Assembly: GCF_017591435.1 (NCBI RefSeq)
Contig: NC_059289.1
Span: forward strand, 20,990,806-21,054,805
Reading direction: 5' to 3'
Source of the DNA: Portunus trituberculatus
Taxonomy: Eukaryota; Arthropoda; Malacostraca; Decapoda; Portunidae
Length of the DNA: 64,000 nt
Each line of letters starts with the position of its first letter. The first letter of the stretch is position 1. A program made the translations under genes and the position numbers. The notes beneath the pieces were generated by a model. It ran no database searches and was not told where the DNA came from. It saw nothing but the letters and a program-made list of their open reading frames with translations. Shown in pieces: positions 21,135 through 32,176 of the stretch.

Positions 21135-21274
21135 GATTTTGTAACACTGTATTCATGAAAAACGAGTCTATACTACTCGCCCAGGCCACTGCTAACCCAA
21201 AACAATAGGTAGTGAAGATCAGCTGATTCTCGGAGCGACGGTACTGTGTCCTTCCTCGACCGCGTCTCGTGTGT

Positions 21275-21778
21275 ATTTACCTAGTTGTATTTACCTAGTT
21301 GTAGTTTTACAGGGCCTGGGCTTTATGCTCGTGTGGTCCCGTCTCCATATCTACACTTATCCAATTTTTCTTTAAAACTATGTACACTCTTTGCTGATAC
21401 CACTTCCTCACTCAAACTGTTCCAAGTCTCAACACATCTTTTGGAAACTAAATTTTTAACATCTCTCAGACATCGTCCCTTCCTTAGTTTCTTACTGTGC
21501 GATCTTGTGCTTCTAAAGTCATATTCTTCTCTCAGGATCAGTTTCTCATTATCCACTTCATCCATTCCGTTAATCAATTTATAAACTTGTATCAGATCCC
21601 CTCTCTCTCTTCTCTGCTCCAAGGTTGGTAGATCCATTGCCTTTAGTCTCTCCTCATATTGCCATCCCTTTAAATTCTGGAACCATTCTTGTAGCCATTT
21701 TTTGTAGTCTCTCTAATTTTCTTATGTGTTTCTTTTATGAGTCCACACAACTCCTGCATATTCCAATCTAGGTCTTAT

Positions 21779-21782
<4 letters not shown>
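21275..21782 (-). mobile_element. CR1-like LINE copy 6, 5'-truncated
   Basis: 3' end TATTTACCTAGTTG present twice; C-terminal coding block at 21323-21637 (LEQRRERGDLIQVYKLINGM to DGTTRA). 5' truncation at GGTCTTATTTTA (21782), directly followed by GT repeat. GTGTGT also precedes its 3' end, where it meets the 5' end of copy 5. Confidence 0.85.

Positions 21783-21817
<35 letters not shown>
21783..21817. repeat. (GT)n microsatellite at 5' end of CR1-like copy 6
   Basis: Pure GT run of about 35 bp abutting the 5' truncation of copy 6; with 17070-17136 it brackets copies 5 and 6. Confidence 0.95.
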
Positions 21818-21818
<1 letters not shown>

Positions 21819-22954
21819 ATGGATGAATCCCTATGTGCTGAACTTCTAATTGCTGTAGTAGTTGTTGTGTGTGCCAGAGAGTCCACTTTCACTTGGGACT
21901 ATTTACTGACCCTTCATACCCATGCTACAAGTATGAATGCCTCTTGTTTTCAGTAATATTGGATATATTATGGAGTAAAGTGGAAATATATATCCTGAGA
22001 AATTAGTAATCTCATGATCAGAAATCTTGTGTTTGGTCAGCAGAATGTTTTATCAGGTGGACTCACTCATTGGTTTCTTAGCTCATCAACAAGTGAGAGA
22101 GAGAGACTCCAGGAGAGACTGATAACATTCCTTAGTTGTGTAGCTTTAATAAAAAATCATATTTCTCATATGATATCCAAGCAGTGTGTAGGCCAAGTTG
22201 ATATGCTGTATCCATCACCTTCCTTTCCTGTTGTGAGGAGAGTAACTGCTCACAAACATTACAAACTTTACAGAAATGGTTCAGTCCCTTCACTGTATAA
22301 GTAATATTAAACAAATTGATGTTTATAATGTCTGCTGAAAGTATTCTTTGTTAATTCCTAAAAACTTTGAATTATGATGCGCTTGGTTATCATACATTGG
22401 AGCAAAGTAGCACTTATTTCATATATATGGCATTGCTGCCACAAGTGTAGGAGGTAAGTTGAATGACAATTCCTGCCTCAATGTTTTGTGACCTTCTGTG
22501 GAGAGGGAATTTATCACACTTCTTTCCATTGCAATGTGCCAAGTTTCCCCTCTTTCCCTTGCCAGCCTTCCCATTTTTTGCTACAGTATTTGCATGGCTC
22601 CAACCAACCTCAACAATGAAGAAAAGACCAGAATTTTGGCATGGATGACTGAAATGTCCCAATAAAAAATTTTAAGACATGCAGTGTGATACAAAAGTAC
22701 CATTTGCCGCTTGGTTGCAGCTGCTCACACCCTCTCTTCAAAGACCATGCCTCTAAGGTAACATGTATGACATGACAAACAAGGCAAAAAACTCACAAAA
22801 GAAAAATGAATTGAGTAGAGAAGAGAAATGAGAAGAAATGATGCTTAAATTCTGCTGTTGCAGTAAGTGATGCAGCAGTGGAAAGTAAGCAATGTCAACA
22901 ACACAGCTGCTTCTTCTACCACACTTCCTCTGCTCTTTCTCAAGTTCTTTTGTA
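21818..22954. other. Amphiphysin intron; no gene seen
   Basis: No conserved coding, RNA or repeat ends recognised. The short open frames here have no familiar motifs. Confidence 0.5.
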
Positions 22955-22959
22955 ATGAT

Positions 22960-23870
22960 CCAAACTGTATGAAATGCTCCATGAAGCATTTTTAAATTTA
23001 CTTGGATTCACATTCAAACTGTGCACGTGTTACTTGCATATAGGGAGATAGCCGGCAGGTCAGTCCGTTCTCAAGGAGGAGGACATGAACCCACATGGCA
23101 TAGGTACTGCTCACTACTCAAGGTGGTATAGGTGGCAAGTGGTAGTGATAAGGCATGGAGGCTAGCAGATGGTGCAGTACAGTTGGTGAAGTTGTACCCC
23201 TCAGGGTCATCTCAGGAACAGGGAAAGATTCAAAATGCTTGCTGGTCAACATATATTTGAAAAAATATATATATACTTCACCATGAACACTCACATGGTG
23301 CCCTCAGCACCCACACATACACATAGGTGGCAAGTGGTAGTGATAAGGCATGGAGGCTAGCAGATGGTGCAGTACAGTTGGTGAAGTTGTACCCCTCAGG
23401 GTCATCTCAGGAACAGGGAAAGATTCAAAATGCTTGCTGGTCAACATATATTTGAAAAAATATATATATACTTCACCATGAACACTCACATGGTGCCCTC
23501 AGCACCCACACATACACAATCTATGGCTCCCCCCTTAACCCTGTCAGCATCTCCTCTGAGCTGGGTCAAATTGACCTCTGCCAGCCAGACACCCTAATTA
23601 ACCCTAACACAGGACCATCAGTATGGGATAGTGTGCCACTGGATCCCTCTGATAAGGTTGATGCAGGCTTGGTAAACAACCAGAACGTAAATGTGGGTGG
23701 TATGGAGGTCAGTCTGGTAATAGTGGATGTGTGTGTCAAATGTCCTCCTCAGGAAGGAACCAACTGCCAGCTAGCAGCACCTTACACACAAATCACGCAC
23801 ACACAGTTTGAATGTGAATCCAAGTTGGGTTTAAAAATGCTTTATGGAGTATTTTGTACAGTAAATTCTG
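22960..23870. mobile_element. Fold-back element with terminal inverted repeats
   Basis: GCATTTTTAAA...CTTGGATTCACATTC near 22984-23016 returns as GAATGTGAATCCAAG...TTTAAAAATGC near 23811-23841. The arms are about 68 bp, possibly up to 110 bp, with mismatches. The interior is non-coding and includes a 195-bp tandem duplication. No target duplication could be fixed. It is a MITE or fold-back type element of unknown superfamily. Confidence 0.6.
23128..23517. repeat. Near-identical 195-bp tandem duplication
   Basis: Copy one 23128-23322, copy two 23323-23517, each from ATAGGTGGCAAGTGG to ACACATACAC. By eye they are identical, including a TATATATATA run. Such identity means a very recent duplication or an assembly duplication. 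Confidence 0.9.
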
Positions 23871-23898
23871 ATTCTGATTTATAATGCACGGTGTCTGT

Positions 23899-24795
23899 CT
23901 AGTCTAGGATCTCTAGTACCTCGTTATTGAGAAGGCTGGGACGAGTACCCCCTTCTCTGTTCAGGTAAGCCAGAGCTGTGTTGTTATCAGAGAAAATAGC
24001 AAGCACCGAATGCCTCAACACTTCTGCAAAGTGAAAGAGCCCTAGTCGTATTGCCCTGAGTTCCAAAACGTTGATGTGGAGAGGTCTCTCCTGGCTGTTC
24101 CAGAGACCACTCACTGAATCCTGGAGGAGAGATGTGCCCCACCCATCATTTGAGGCATCCATGTAAAGAAGGAAGACTGGAATGGCCAACTTGAGGGGTT
24201 GACCCTGCTTCAAGTTTTGGGTCTTTAGCTGCCACTCAAGGTCTCTCCGGTATTTGGTGTTCCAGTTGACAGGATGGTTGTCTGCCACTGAACGTCTCTC
24301 CCACTGCTGGTTGAGCTGGATTTCTAGAAGGTGCATTCTCTTTCTCGACCCCAGAACCAGATGAATGAGAGAAGACAAGTGTCCGAGAAGACTCATCCAG
24401 TCCCTCGCAGAGGGGGACCAGCAGCTGAGGAAGGAGACAACTGTGTCATGTAGGTTCTGTATCCTCCCCTATGTCGAGAAAACTTTCAAAAGGGGTGAGC
24501 AAATCACCATCCCAAGGAAGGTCTTCTCCTGTTCTGGTGTCAGGGAGGACTTTCCTCAATTTATGCAAATCCCCAAGGAGAAACATGTTGGTGAGACAGA
24601 CTGTGGCTCTTTAAGCCTCATCTACCAACGAAGAAAGGACTAACCAATTGTCCAGATAAAAGAGGATGTGGAAGCCCTGGCGTTGAAACTCTGCAGAGAC
24701 AGGAGCCATAAGATTAGTAAAGACTTGTGGGGCAGTAGAAAGACCAAAGCACAACACCCAGTATCCTGGCAACGACTTCCCTCATACACCTTATC
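23899..24795 (-). pseudogene. DIRS-type RT/RNase H fragment, minus strand
   Basis: RT piece at about 24640-24795 (FGLSTAPQVFTNLMAPVS, then FYLDNWLVLSS) and RNase H at 23899-24396 (LYMDASNDGWGTSLLQDS, HINVLELRAIRLGLFHF, IFSDNNTALAYLNREGG). The FGLS-AP-VFT and Y-L-D-D-W-L blocks and the INVLELRA RNase H block are those of DIRS-class elements. The RT active site reads LDNW, with one Asp changed to Asn, and the RT and RNase H are in different frames. No gag or recombinase flanks it: a dead fragment in the amphiphysin intron. Confidence 0.75.
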
Positions 24796-25508
24796 TTTTC
24801 CACTATTATTTTTCTCGTGTTAGTTCTTTTTGTCTTTGAAAACCCAAGAAATCCCTTGTAGAACTCCATTCCCCTAGATGTCTTAGCCCCATCAGTGTTT
24901 CTATAGGGTCTTTCATAATCCTAGGCCACACGCCCCTGTTTACCTGGCCAGCAGCATCATCTGTACTCTTATTCTCTTCCTTTTCCTTTTTTTTTTTTTT
25001 TTGTTTCAGCACAAAATAGTTTAATACTATAGGAGACAGAGAACACTATCCTAGTCCCCTTTCCCCCTGTATATACATCACCAGGTTTCTTGTGGTTGGA
25101 GATGGCAGTAATATCCAGCATGGGAGCACTTGTTTATAAGTCTGCTCTGTGATATTGGTGTGCGTGTGTGCACAAACTACATATACAAAGTATTGTTATT
25201 GTATGAGGGAAGAAAGTAAGATTGAGCTCATTTATATGCATAGTTTTTTACGCTTAGGGTCCGTGTTAGTCATCCATCCTATGAGTATCTTGATGTTTGA
25301 TTCTGGCCATTGCTTTCATGAGGGGACAATTCATCAGCTTGTGTGGTGTGTTAAGCTGCTGCTCTTTATTTTTATCAGGTTTTGATGGTTTCTCAGTGTA
25401 TTTACTATTACATAATAATGATTGATTTATTTCATGGTATTTATGTATCATAAATTATATGTTTACCTTTGGAGTGGAAGAAGCATAGTTCCTTGTCATG
25501 TTTTATAA
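24796..25508. other. Amphiphysin intron; no gene seen
   Basis: Mostly unique-looking, with a poly-T run near 24990. No supported feature. Confidence 0.5.
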
Positions 25509-25510
25509 TA

Positions 25511-26737
25511 CAGGGGATCCTCATGATTCGACCGTTCGCAGTTTGAATTATCACCAATTCGAACTCAGTTAATTGATACCCAATCCTCAAGGTTCGACTG
25601 ACTGACTCGCCAATTCAACATTCATATCTCGCGCGCTACCCACCTGGTCAAAATCTGCCACCACCCCAAATTCGCCGCAAACCCGCCAGGCAGAAGTGTA
25701 AATCGATGCTACTCCATGTCGTTGCTAAGGCGGTGTCACACTAGCACTTTTCCGTCAACTTTTTCTGTCAACTTTCTGAAAACTGTCAACTTTTCTCGAT
25801 ACTGGTCGTCACACACAAGCTTGCTTCCATCTGTCGCATTTGTCAACTGTAAACAAACATGGCGGCCCCTTCACCCCCAGCAAGCCGTTGCTATTTTTTT
25901 CATTGCTACTTTTGGCCTTTAATGATCTCTATGAGAAACTCTTCAGACAGCTTTGTCCACTCATAGACAACAGAGCTGCTCATCTTGGCCAGTTGTTCGT
26001 TGGAAGTTCTGCCTTGGAACGTCGCAGTCACCAGAAAAATGTAAACAAACAACTGAACTACTTTTCACTGTTAGGCTAGGACAAAAAATAGATTATATAC
26101 AAATATATTTACATCTACTTATCAAGATTCAATTGATTTGAGATTATAGCATTATTCCAGTTAACAAGAAAATTAATTTTATAAAAGTGTTAATTAGAAA
26201 CCATAGATCTTAATTTGACTAAAAATTGATGCTAGAGGAAAACGTGCGTTTCGTCTGACTCAAGACGACGGAAAGCCACCTCCAGCCCCAGCCCTAAGAA
26301 GCACAATATCCTGCCTTTCAAAGATAAGCTTGAGCTTATAATTATAAGAAGGTGTGAGGCAGATATAGCTCACAGTGTCGTTGCAGTGCAAATGGGTGTC
26401 CCTAGATCAACAGTATCAACAATTTGGAAGAACAGGGACAAGTACTGCAAGACTGTTCCAAGTGTTTCTATTTCCAAAAATGTACTGTGCAACACCTTAA
26501 TGTGTTTAATAAAAAAAAGTTAGATATAAATGAAGCCTTTAATAGTACTGATTTAGTCTAAGTTAGTGTTTTTTAGAGGTTATAGTGATGTTTTGAGGGG
26601 GTCTAGGCTGGAGGTTGGTCCGTATCCCCCCTAATTCTTAAGTATCTTATGGGGAAAAATTGCTTCACAATTCGAATAAACGCTGATTCAACCGATGAAA
26701 AACCACCCTAACCCCATCGAATTGCGAGGATTCCCTG
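25511..26737 (+). mobile_element. Second Tigger/pogo-like transposon, internally deleted
   Basis: Left end CAGGGGATCCTCATGATTCG and right end CGAATTGCGAGGATTCCCTG (inverted), each bordered by TA (25509-25510 and 26738-26739). The inner ends repeat the AATTCGAA motif. It contains a Tigger DNA-binding ORF remnant at about 26290-26470. No DDE domain. About 25730-26080, with a GTGTCACACTAGCAC start and ATGGCGGCCCC near 25860, looks different and may be a nested insertion whose ends I could not define. Confidence 0.82.
26290..26470 (+). pseudogene. Tigger transposase HTH fragment
   Basis: Reads PSPKKHNILPFKDKLELI, then MGVPRSTVSTIWKNRDKY in one frame: the CENP-B/pogo N-terminal helix-turn-helix with the typical GVPRSTVSTI motif. 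It ends about 60 bp further on. The catalytic domain is absent. Confidence 0.75.
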
Positions 26738-26920
26738 TATTAGTTGTTAAAACATGTTGATGAAATATTAAGCACAACTTCATTGTATTAGATCCATCAT
26801 CCCTTCTAACACACTTCAAACTGAAATTTAGTCACATAGGAATGTTGTCAAGTATGCACACCTCATAATTAAGAAGTGATGGCATGGAAAAAGTGTAAGT
26901 TAATGTGTATTGTGCTGCAG

Positions 26921-27063
26921 GGGCCACCACAGAAGGTCTGCCACCGGGTGTCCTGTACCGAGTGCGTGCTACATACAAGTACACTCGCGAGGATGTGGAT
27001 GAAATCAGCTTTGAGGTTGGGGAGATCATCAATGTGGTGGAGTATGAAGATCCTGAGGAGCAG
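26921..27063 (+). CDS. Amph: Amphiphysin, SH3 domain exon 1 (penultimate exon)
   Basis: 143-bp exon with acceptor TTGTGCTGCAG and donor GTGAGC. The first two bases complete Gly from the exon at 16544; it then reads ATTEGLPPGVLYRVRATYKY and continues TREDVDEISFEVGEIINVVE, YEDPEEQ. This is the first half of an SH3 domain: the ALYDY-type strand (ATYKYT), the acidic RT loop (EDVDE) and the FEVGEII strand. SH3 domains bind PxxP peptides; in amphiphysin/BIN1 proteins partners include dynamin and synaptojanin, and fly amphiphysin organises muscle T-tubules (known for the family, not seen here). The YEDPEEQ insert in the n-Src loop is characteristic of amphiphysin/BIN1 SH3 domains. Confidence 0.93.
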
Positions 27064-27216
27064 GTGAGCAATGCTAGATCATTAAACACTCAATCAGAGA
27101 TTAGTACAGATGATATTTTCTTCTCATCTATTTTGTTTTTGTCATGAGTGGCTGAGAGTGCTATGACTCGTATATTGATCCATTTTCCGATGTGAGTGAT
27201 TGGTTGCATTTTGGTG
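27064..27216. other. Start of last amphiphysin intron seen
   Basis: GTGAGC donor; non-coding. Confidence 0.6.
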
Positions 27217-27735
27217 TGATGGTCTCTCGGTTCATCATTTTTCCATTTATATACTTGCAGAACAGTTTAGGTTCCTCTCCACATCTCTTTATAACATCCC
27301 TTTCAAGCTTTCTTTCCTCCTCTCTCCTTATTCAAATATATTAATTTTGTGCCTCATTATATTGCTTCTTTAATATCTTTTGGAACTCCCTACCGGCTTC
27401 TGAATTTCCATCTTCCTACAACTTAAATTCTTTTAAGAGAGAGGTGTCAAGACATTTGTCCCAGGTTTTTGACTAATTCTTTCTGATCTTTTTTGGAGAC
27501 TGCAATTCCAGTGGGCCTTTTTTTTTCTAATATAGTTTTTTGCCCTTGGCAGGTCTCCCTCTTACATAAAAAAAAAGAGTATCCTTTCTCTTCTTAGCTT
27601 TTGTGCACATAGCGTTATACCTTGTGTGTTTGCGCTCTTTAAATCTGTATACTGGAACATACTCTTAACCCCCTCATTGTGTTTCTCTGGCAATATTTCA
27701 TACTTCTCTTGATCTCGGGGACATGAGGTCCTAGG
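27217..27735 (-). mobile_element. CR1-like LINE linker fragment, split
   Basis: 27217-27375 and 27576-27735 on the minus strand match the region between endonuclease and RT of the CR1-like family (the plus-strand text ATTTATATACTTGCAGAACA corresponds to the YRFVNGK-like block). They are separated by a plus-strand LINE 3' end at 27376-27575. Neither the 5' nor the 3' end is present. Confidence 0.6.
27376..27575 (+). mobile_element. Jockey/I-type LINE 3' end, severely 5'-truncated
   Basis: Matches the last 200 bp of the element at 5222-6912: TTTTGGAACTCCCT, GAGGTGTCAAGACATTTG, AGTGGGCCTTTTTTTTTCTAA, then a poly-A run (27566-27575). A second insertion of the same family into CR1-like sequence. 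Confidence 0.75.
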
Positions 27736-27784
27736 CAAAGAAATTTTTTCTTATATTCATTAGTCCTAGCACCATCATCTATCA

Positions 27785-28043
27785 CACCTGCCTGAGCCAC
27801 ACAATTCTAATAAAGGTAAAATTTTAATTCTCTAGTCATTTTAACAAAGATTAAAAAGGTTCTTTTATAAAAGCTAATAAAAACTGCAAAAGCATTAATA
27901 AAGAAAAATAAAACCATAATTTTTATTTTTTAACAAATTTTTTTTTATTAGCTTTTATGAAGAACCTTTTTTTCTAAACTTTGTTAAAATGACTAGAGAA
28001 TAAAAATTCTACCTATATTAGAATTATGTGGCTCAGGCAGGTG
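27785..28043. repeat. Long inverted repeat (about 97-bp arms)
   Basis: CACCTGCCTGAGCCACA at 27785 pairs with TGTGGCTCAGGCAGGTG ending at 28043. The arms stay paired, with few mismatches, through TCTCTAGTCATTTTAACAAA and AAAAGCTAATAAAA to a loop near 27880-27945. A hairpin or MITE of about 259 bp, directly beside the GT array of CR1-like copy 7. No target duplication identified. Confidence 0.85.
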
Positions 28044-28045
<2 letters not shown>

Positions 28046-28081
<36 letters not shown>

Positions 28082-28090
28082 TGTGTGTGT
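28046..28090. repeat. (GT)n microsatellite at 3' end of CR1-like copy 7
   Basis: GT array with one TTT interruption, running directly into ATTTACCTAATTG of copy 7. Confidence 0.95.
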
Positions 28091-28249
28091 ATTTACCTAA
28101 TTGTATTTACCTAATTGTAACATACGGGAAAAGAGCTATGCTCGTACTGTCCCGTCTCCATATCTACTAATGTCCAGCTTTTCTTAAAATCATGAATATT
28201 CCTTGCGTTAACCACTTCCACGTCTAAACTATTCCATGCTTCCACCCTT

Positions 28250-29750
28250 CTATGAGGAAGCTATATTTTTCACATCTCTCCTATAAGTGGCCATTTTAGT
28301 TTTTCCCATGCCCTCTCGACATTCTTTCATTCCACATACACAGATCTTCCCTATCCATTTTTCCATGCCAATCATCACTCTGTATATTGCTATCAGGTCT
28401 CCCCTTTCTCTTCTGTTTTCCAGGGTCGGAAGTTGCATTCTGTTCAGTCTGTCTTCATAAGTCAAATCTCTTAAGTCAGGCACCATTTTTGTTGCAGCCC
28501 TCTGTACTTTCTCTAGTTTCCTTATGTGTTTCTTTAAGTTCGAGCCCACTGTATTGTTGCATATTCAAGCCTCGGTCTTATCATTGCAGTAATTATTTTC
28601 TTCATCATTTCTTCATCTAAATATCGAACGCCACTCTTATGTTCCTCAATAAGTTCAATACTTCTCCAATTATTTTGTTTATATGTCTCTCTGGCGATAG
28701 GTCATTGGTAATTGTCACCCCAAGGTCTTTTCTTCATGACTGGTTTTATGTCTTCATTTCCTATCTTGTACATACTCCTGATTCTTCTTTCACTCTTGCC
28801 AAACTCTAATTTCTTGCATTTTGTCGTGTTGAACTCCATTTGCCATGTACAGCTCCATTTCCATATTCTGTCCAAGTCTTCCTGGAGTAGTTCGCAATCT
28901 TTGTCACATCTCACTTTTCTTAACAATTTTGCATCGTCTGCAAATAGGCTCACATAACTGGACACCCCATCCACCATGTCATTTATGTAGACCGAACATT
29001 ACTGGTGCCAACACTGATCCCTGTGGAACTCCACTCTCCACCAAGCCCCATTCTGATGGTCTGTCCTTAATTATTGTTCTCATTTCTCTTCCTACCAAAA
29101 GTCTTCCATCCATTTTAGTAAACTGCCATGCACTCCTCCTACCATTTCAAGTTTCCAGATCAGTCTCCGGTGTGGTACCTTATCAAAGGCCTTTTTTAAA
29201 TCCAGATATATTCCATCAGCCCAACCATCTCTTTCCTGTATTACATCTATCACCCTCGAATAGTAACATATCAGGTTTGTCGTGCATGAACGCCCTTTTC
29301 TAAAACCAAATTGACACTCACAAAGTATGTCATTTTTCTCCAAGAAGTCTGTCCATCTATTCTTCACCACCCTCTCACACATCTTAGCTACCACACTTGT
29401 AAGTGACACTGGTCTATAGTTCAATGGGTCTCTCTTGTTACCTGATTTATAAATTGGGACAATGTTAGCTCTTTTCCAGTCTTGGGGCACTACACCTTCC
29501 CTTAATGAGGCATCAATTACTTCACAAACTTTTTCTGCCAGTTGCTCCTGCATTCTCTTAAAATCCATCCTGATACCCCATCAGGTCCCACAGCTTTTCT
29601 CACTTCTAAACTCCCCATCATATTCTTGATCTCCTCCACAGTTACTTGAAACTCCTTCATAATCCCTTTCTGTTCCATTACCAGTGGTTTGTCAAAAGCA
29701 GTCTCCTTTGTGAATACCTTCCGAAAGCATCCATTCATAGCCTCTGCCAT
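28250..29750 (-). pseudogene. CR1-like reverse transcriptase, copy 7
   Basis: Fingers and palm at 29092-29568 (NYRPVSLTSVVAKMCERVVK, FGFRKGRSCTTNLICYYS, YLDLKKAFDKVPHRRLIWKL), catalytic FADDAKLLRK at 28702-28977, C-terminal block at 28250-28549 (VQRAATKMVPDLRDLTYEDR, LENRRERGDLIAIYRVM). Frame breaks lie near 29080 (before SGVPQGS), 28985, 28700 and 29570. The linker with KAVGPDGVSGWILRECRS is at 29517-29750. Confidence 0.82.
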
Positions 29751-30096
29751 TTCCTGGGATCCTCACTGCATACTCCATTTACTTCTAAACTTTCAATACT
29801 TTCTCTATTTTTGATGTTGTTGTTCACATGTCTGTAAAAAGCCTTGGTTGGTCTTTACATTTATCAATTATATCCTTTTCTTGTTTCTTTCTTTCTTCTC
29901 TTCTAATCAACACATATTCATTTCTTGCTCTTTTGTAACTTTCCACTGCTTAATCCGTCTTTTCCTTCTCCACCTCTTCCATGCATCCTCTTTTCTTGTT
30001 CTAGCCTTTTCACATCTATCGTTAAACCAGTCCTGCTTTCCAACTTCTCTATGTTGTCTTATTGGTACAAATTTTTCTCACCTTCTTTGTATATTT

Positions 30097-30632
30097 TTAT
30101 AAATTCCTTCCACTTTTCATTTGCTCCTTAGCACTCTTGAATTTCATCCAATTTGTCTCTTGAAAGAATTTCTTTAGGTTTCCAAAATCTGTCTTGGCAT
30201 AATTCCATCTTCCCACTTTATATTCTTCATTTCTTCTAGATTTCTCTTCATCTATCACCTTGAACTCCAAAACTGCATGATCACTCTTTGCTAAAGGGCA
30301 CTCCACCCTCATCTCCTCAATGACCATTGGCTCTGTACTAAAGACCAAGTCCAGTCTTGACGATGCTCCTCTCCTCCAAACCTAGTATCTTCTTTGACCC
30401 ACTGAGTTAACACATTTTCCATTGCCAGTGTCAATAGTGTATTTCCCCATGTTGTCTCTGATCCTTCCATTGACCAGTCCTCCCAACACACCTCTTTACA
30501 ATTAAAATCTCCCATCATTATAGTTCGTTCACAGCCACCCAACATTTCTTCCAGACATGTTCCTGTATCACTTATCATTTCTTCATATTCCTGTACTGAC
30601 CATGCATTTGTCTTAGGTGGTACGTACACCAC
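30097..30632 (-). pseudogene. CR1-like APE endonuclease, copy 7
   Basis: 30309-30632 reads VYVPPKTNAWSVQEYEEM and MGDFNCKEVCWEDW; 30097-30348 reads ECPLAKSDHAVLEFKVID (SDH motif) and runs into the linker. The N-terminal third, with YTNIDG-like sequence, lies about 30650-30950 but is broken by several frame changes. Confidence 0.75.
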
Positions 30633-31336
30633 TATGTAGTGCCTCTTTTTCCTTCATTAGTTTCTGCTCTGATCTTTAGCACTTCTGCCTTTCCCATACC
30701 TTCTTTCACTTGATCCACCTTTATATCTTTTTAACCAGCAACATCACTCCTCCTCCCATCTTACCTACTCTATTTCTTTTCCAAACATTATATTTCCTTC
30801 TCCAACCATCATCAGGTCTTCTCCCTCTCTCAGTTTTGTTTCAGTAAGACCCACAATATCTGGGTTCTTGTCCCTCAAGTAATCGTTGAGTTCTAAAATC
30901 CCGATATCACTCCATTTATGTTGGAATACATTACATTCCGCTCATACGTAAGTTTCTTTAGTCCTTTCTTGCTGTACTTTTCTGGGTTATGAACCACTTC
31001 CTCAGTCTCATATCCAAGATTCTCCAGAAAAACTCTTTCTTCTCCTCTTCTGTCCTCTCTTCATTTTTTCAAAGCCTCCTTTCTCAACTCATTTAACATT
31101 TCTCTTTCCTTTTCACCGAGATCTCTTCTCAACCAAATCTTCCTTGTTGTTTCCTGCTGGGCTAGCCTCCATGACTTCTCCACCAATTCATCTACATCCT
31201 TTTGTGACTTAAGTTTGATTCTTATTGGCCTCATACCTTCTCCTGTGAACTTTCCAATTCTATGGAAGTCCTCTATTTCTTGTACTAGGTCTTTTCCTCC
31301 TCCTGCACCACATTAATGATATTATTTATCACCTTT

Positions 31337-31942
31337 TTATGTTTTCTCTCTCTCCATTTTACTCGGTGTCTTATCCTCCTCCACACCAAATATCACCACA
31401 CATCTCTTTTTGTCTACAGTTTCCCTCACCAATGTCTCATTTGACTTAATAACCTTCACCACTTTCTCAGCAATCTTCTCTTCTATGATCTGTTGATCTA
31501 TAATTTCAGCAAGGCCCAAAGTTTTCTCCCAGACTCTTTGATTTCCTTTTCCAGACTTGCAACTTTGTAATTTACCTCCTTTCTTTCCACTTCCTGACTT
31601 TTTCCATTCAGCCTGCTTCTCCATCACTTTTCCTAGAGATTCTCCACATTTTCGCAATTCACTTTAATTAGCTTAACTTCCTCTTTCAGTACTTCATTTT
31701 CTTTCTTCATATCGGCGCACTCTTTCATTACATTGTCATAACTCGTTTCCAGGCCCCATACTTTTCAAACAGTTTTCAATTTTACCTTCCAACTCCAGAA
31801 TTTTCTTCACATAAACGCTCTTCTCCATTATTCCTTGAAATCCTGTGAAGTCTGATTCATCTTTCGAGTTCACGGCCGCCATGTTGCGCAGATGTAAACA
31901 AACCAGCTGATGGCTCAAACGCAGGCTACAGTTTATATTCAC
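31337..31942 (-). pseudogene. CR1-like ORF1 protein, copy 7
   Basis: N terminus near 31882 (MAAVNSKDESDFTGFQGIME) with VKKILELEGKIENCLKSMG; the rest at 31337-31657 (K/E-rich, then VIKSNETLVRETVDKKRCVV and FGVEEDKTPSKM). The downstream RRM-like part at about 31020-31330 is broken. It shows the same order as the other ORF1 copies, and no TA expansion. Confidence 0.65.
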
Positions 31943-32108
31943 CTTCCCTGGACATTATTTTGCTAATCAACAGTTAACATGACTATATGGAGATGGGACA
32001 AACATTACAAGCTCCTTTCCCACCTTGGTTACTCTTAGGCAATGGTAACTGTAGAATTAGAGATGATTGCTCTGGAGCTCAGCGACCACATCCGCCATCG
32101 ACGGTGTC

Positions 32109-32110
<2 letters not shown>

Positions 32111-32174
<64 letters not shown>
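32111..32174. repeat. (GT)n microsatellite between CR1-like copies 7 and 8
   Basis: A pure 64-bp GT run joining the 5' end of copy 7 to the 3' end (ATTTACCTATTTG) of copy 8. Confidence 0.97.

Positions 32175-32176
<2 letters not shown>

Larger units (their letters stand above)
17137..21268 (-). mobile_element. CR1-like LINE copy 5, full length
   Basis: A 4.1-kb copy in the first amphiphysin intron seen, antisense to the gene. The 3' end is at 17137 next to GT repeat; the 5' end is near 21268 (plus-strand reading CCTCGACCGCGTCTC), followed by GTGTGTATTTACC of copy 6. It holds a 5' UTR of about 130 bp, ORF1, endonuclease, RT and C-terminal block. It is the closest relative of copies 3, 4 and 6. 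Confidence 0.88.
28091..32110 (-). mobile_element. CR1-like LINE copy 7, full length, divergent subfamily
   Basis: About 4.0 kb. The 3' terminus is a doubled ATTTACCTAATTGT; the 5' end is at GTGTCCC (32110), directly followed by 64 bp of GT. Coding order and motifs match copies 3 and 5, but the sequence is clearly diverged, so it is another subfamily using the same kind of site. It is antisense to amphiphysin in the last intron seen. Confidence 0.87.

Noticed and set aside
22014..23884. Several 60-96 codon frames in the amphiphysin intron
   Set aside because: No recognised domain or splice context; they overlap a fold-back element and unique AT-rich DNA.
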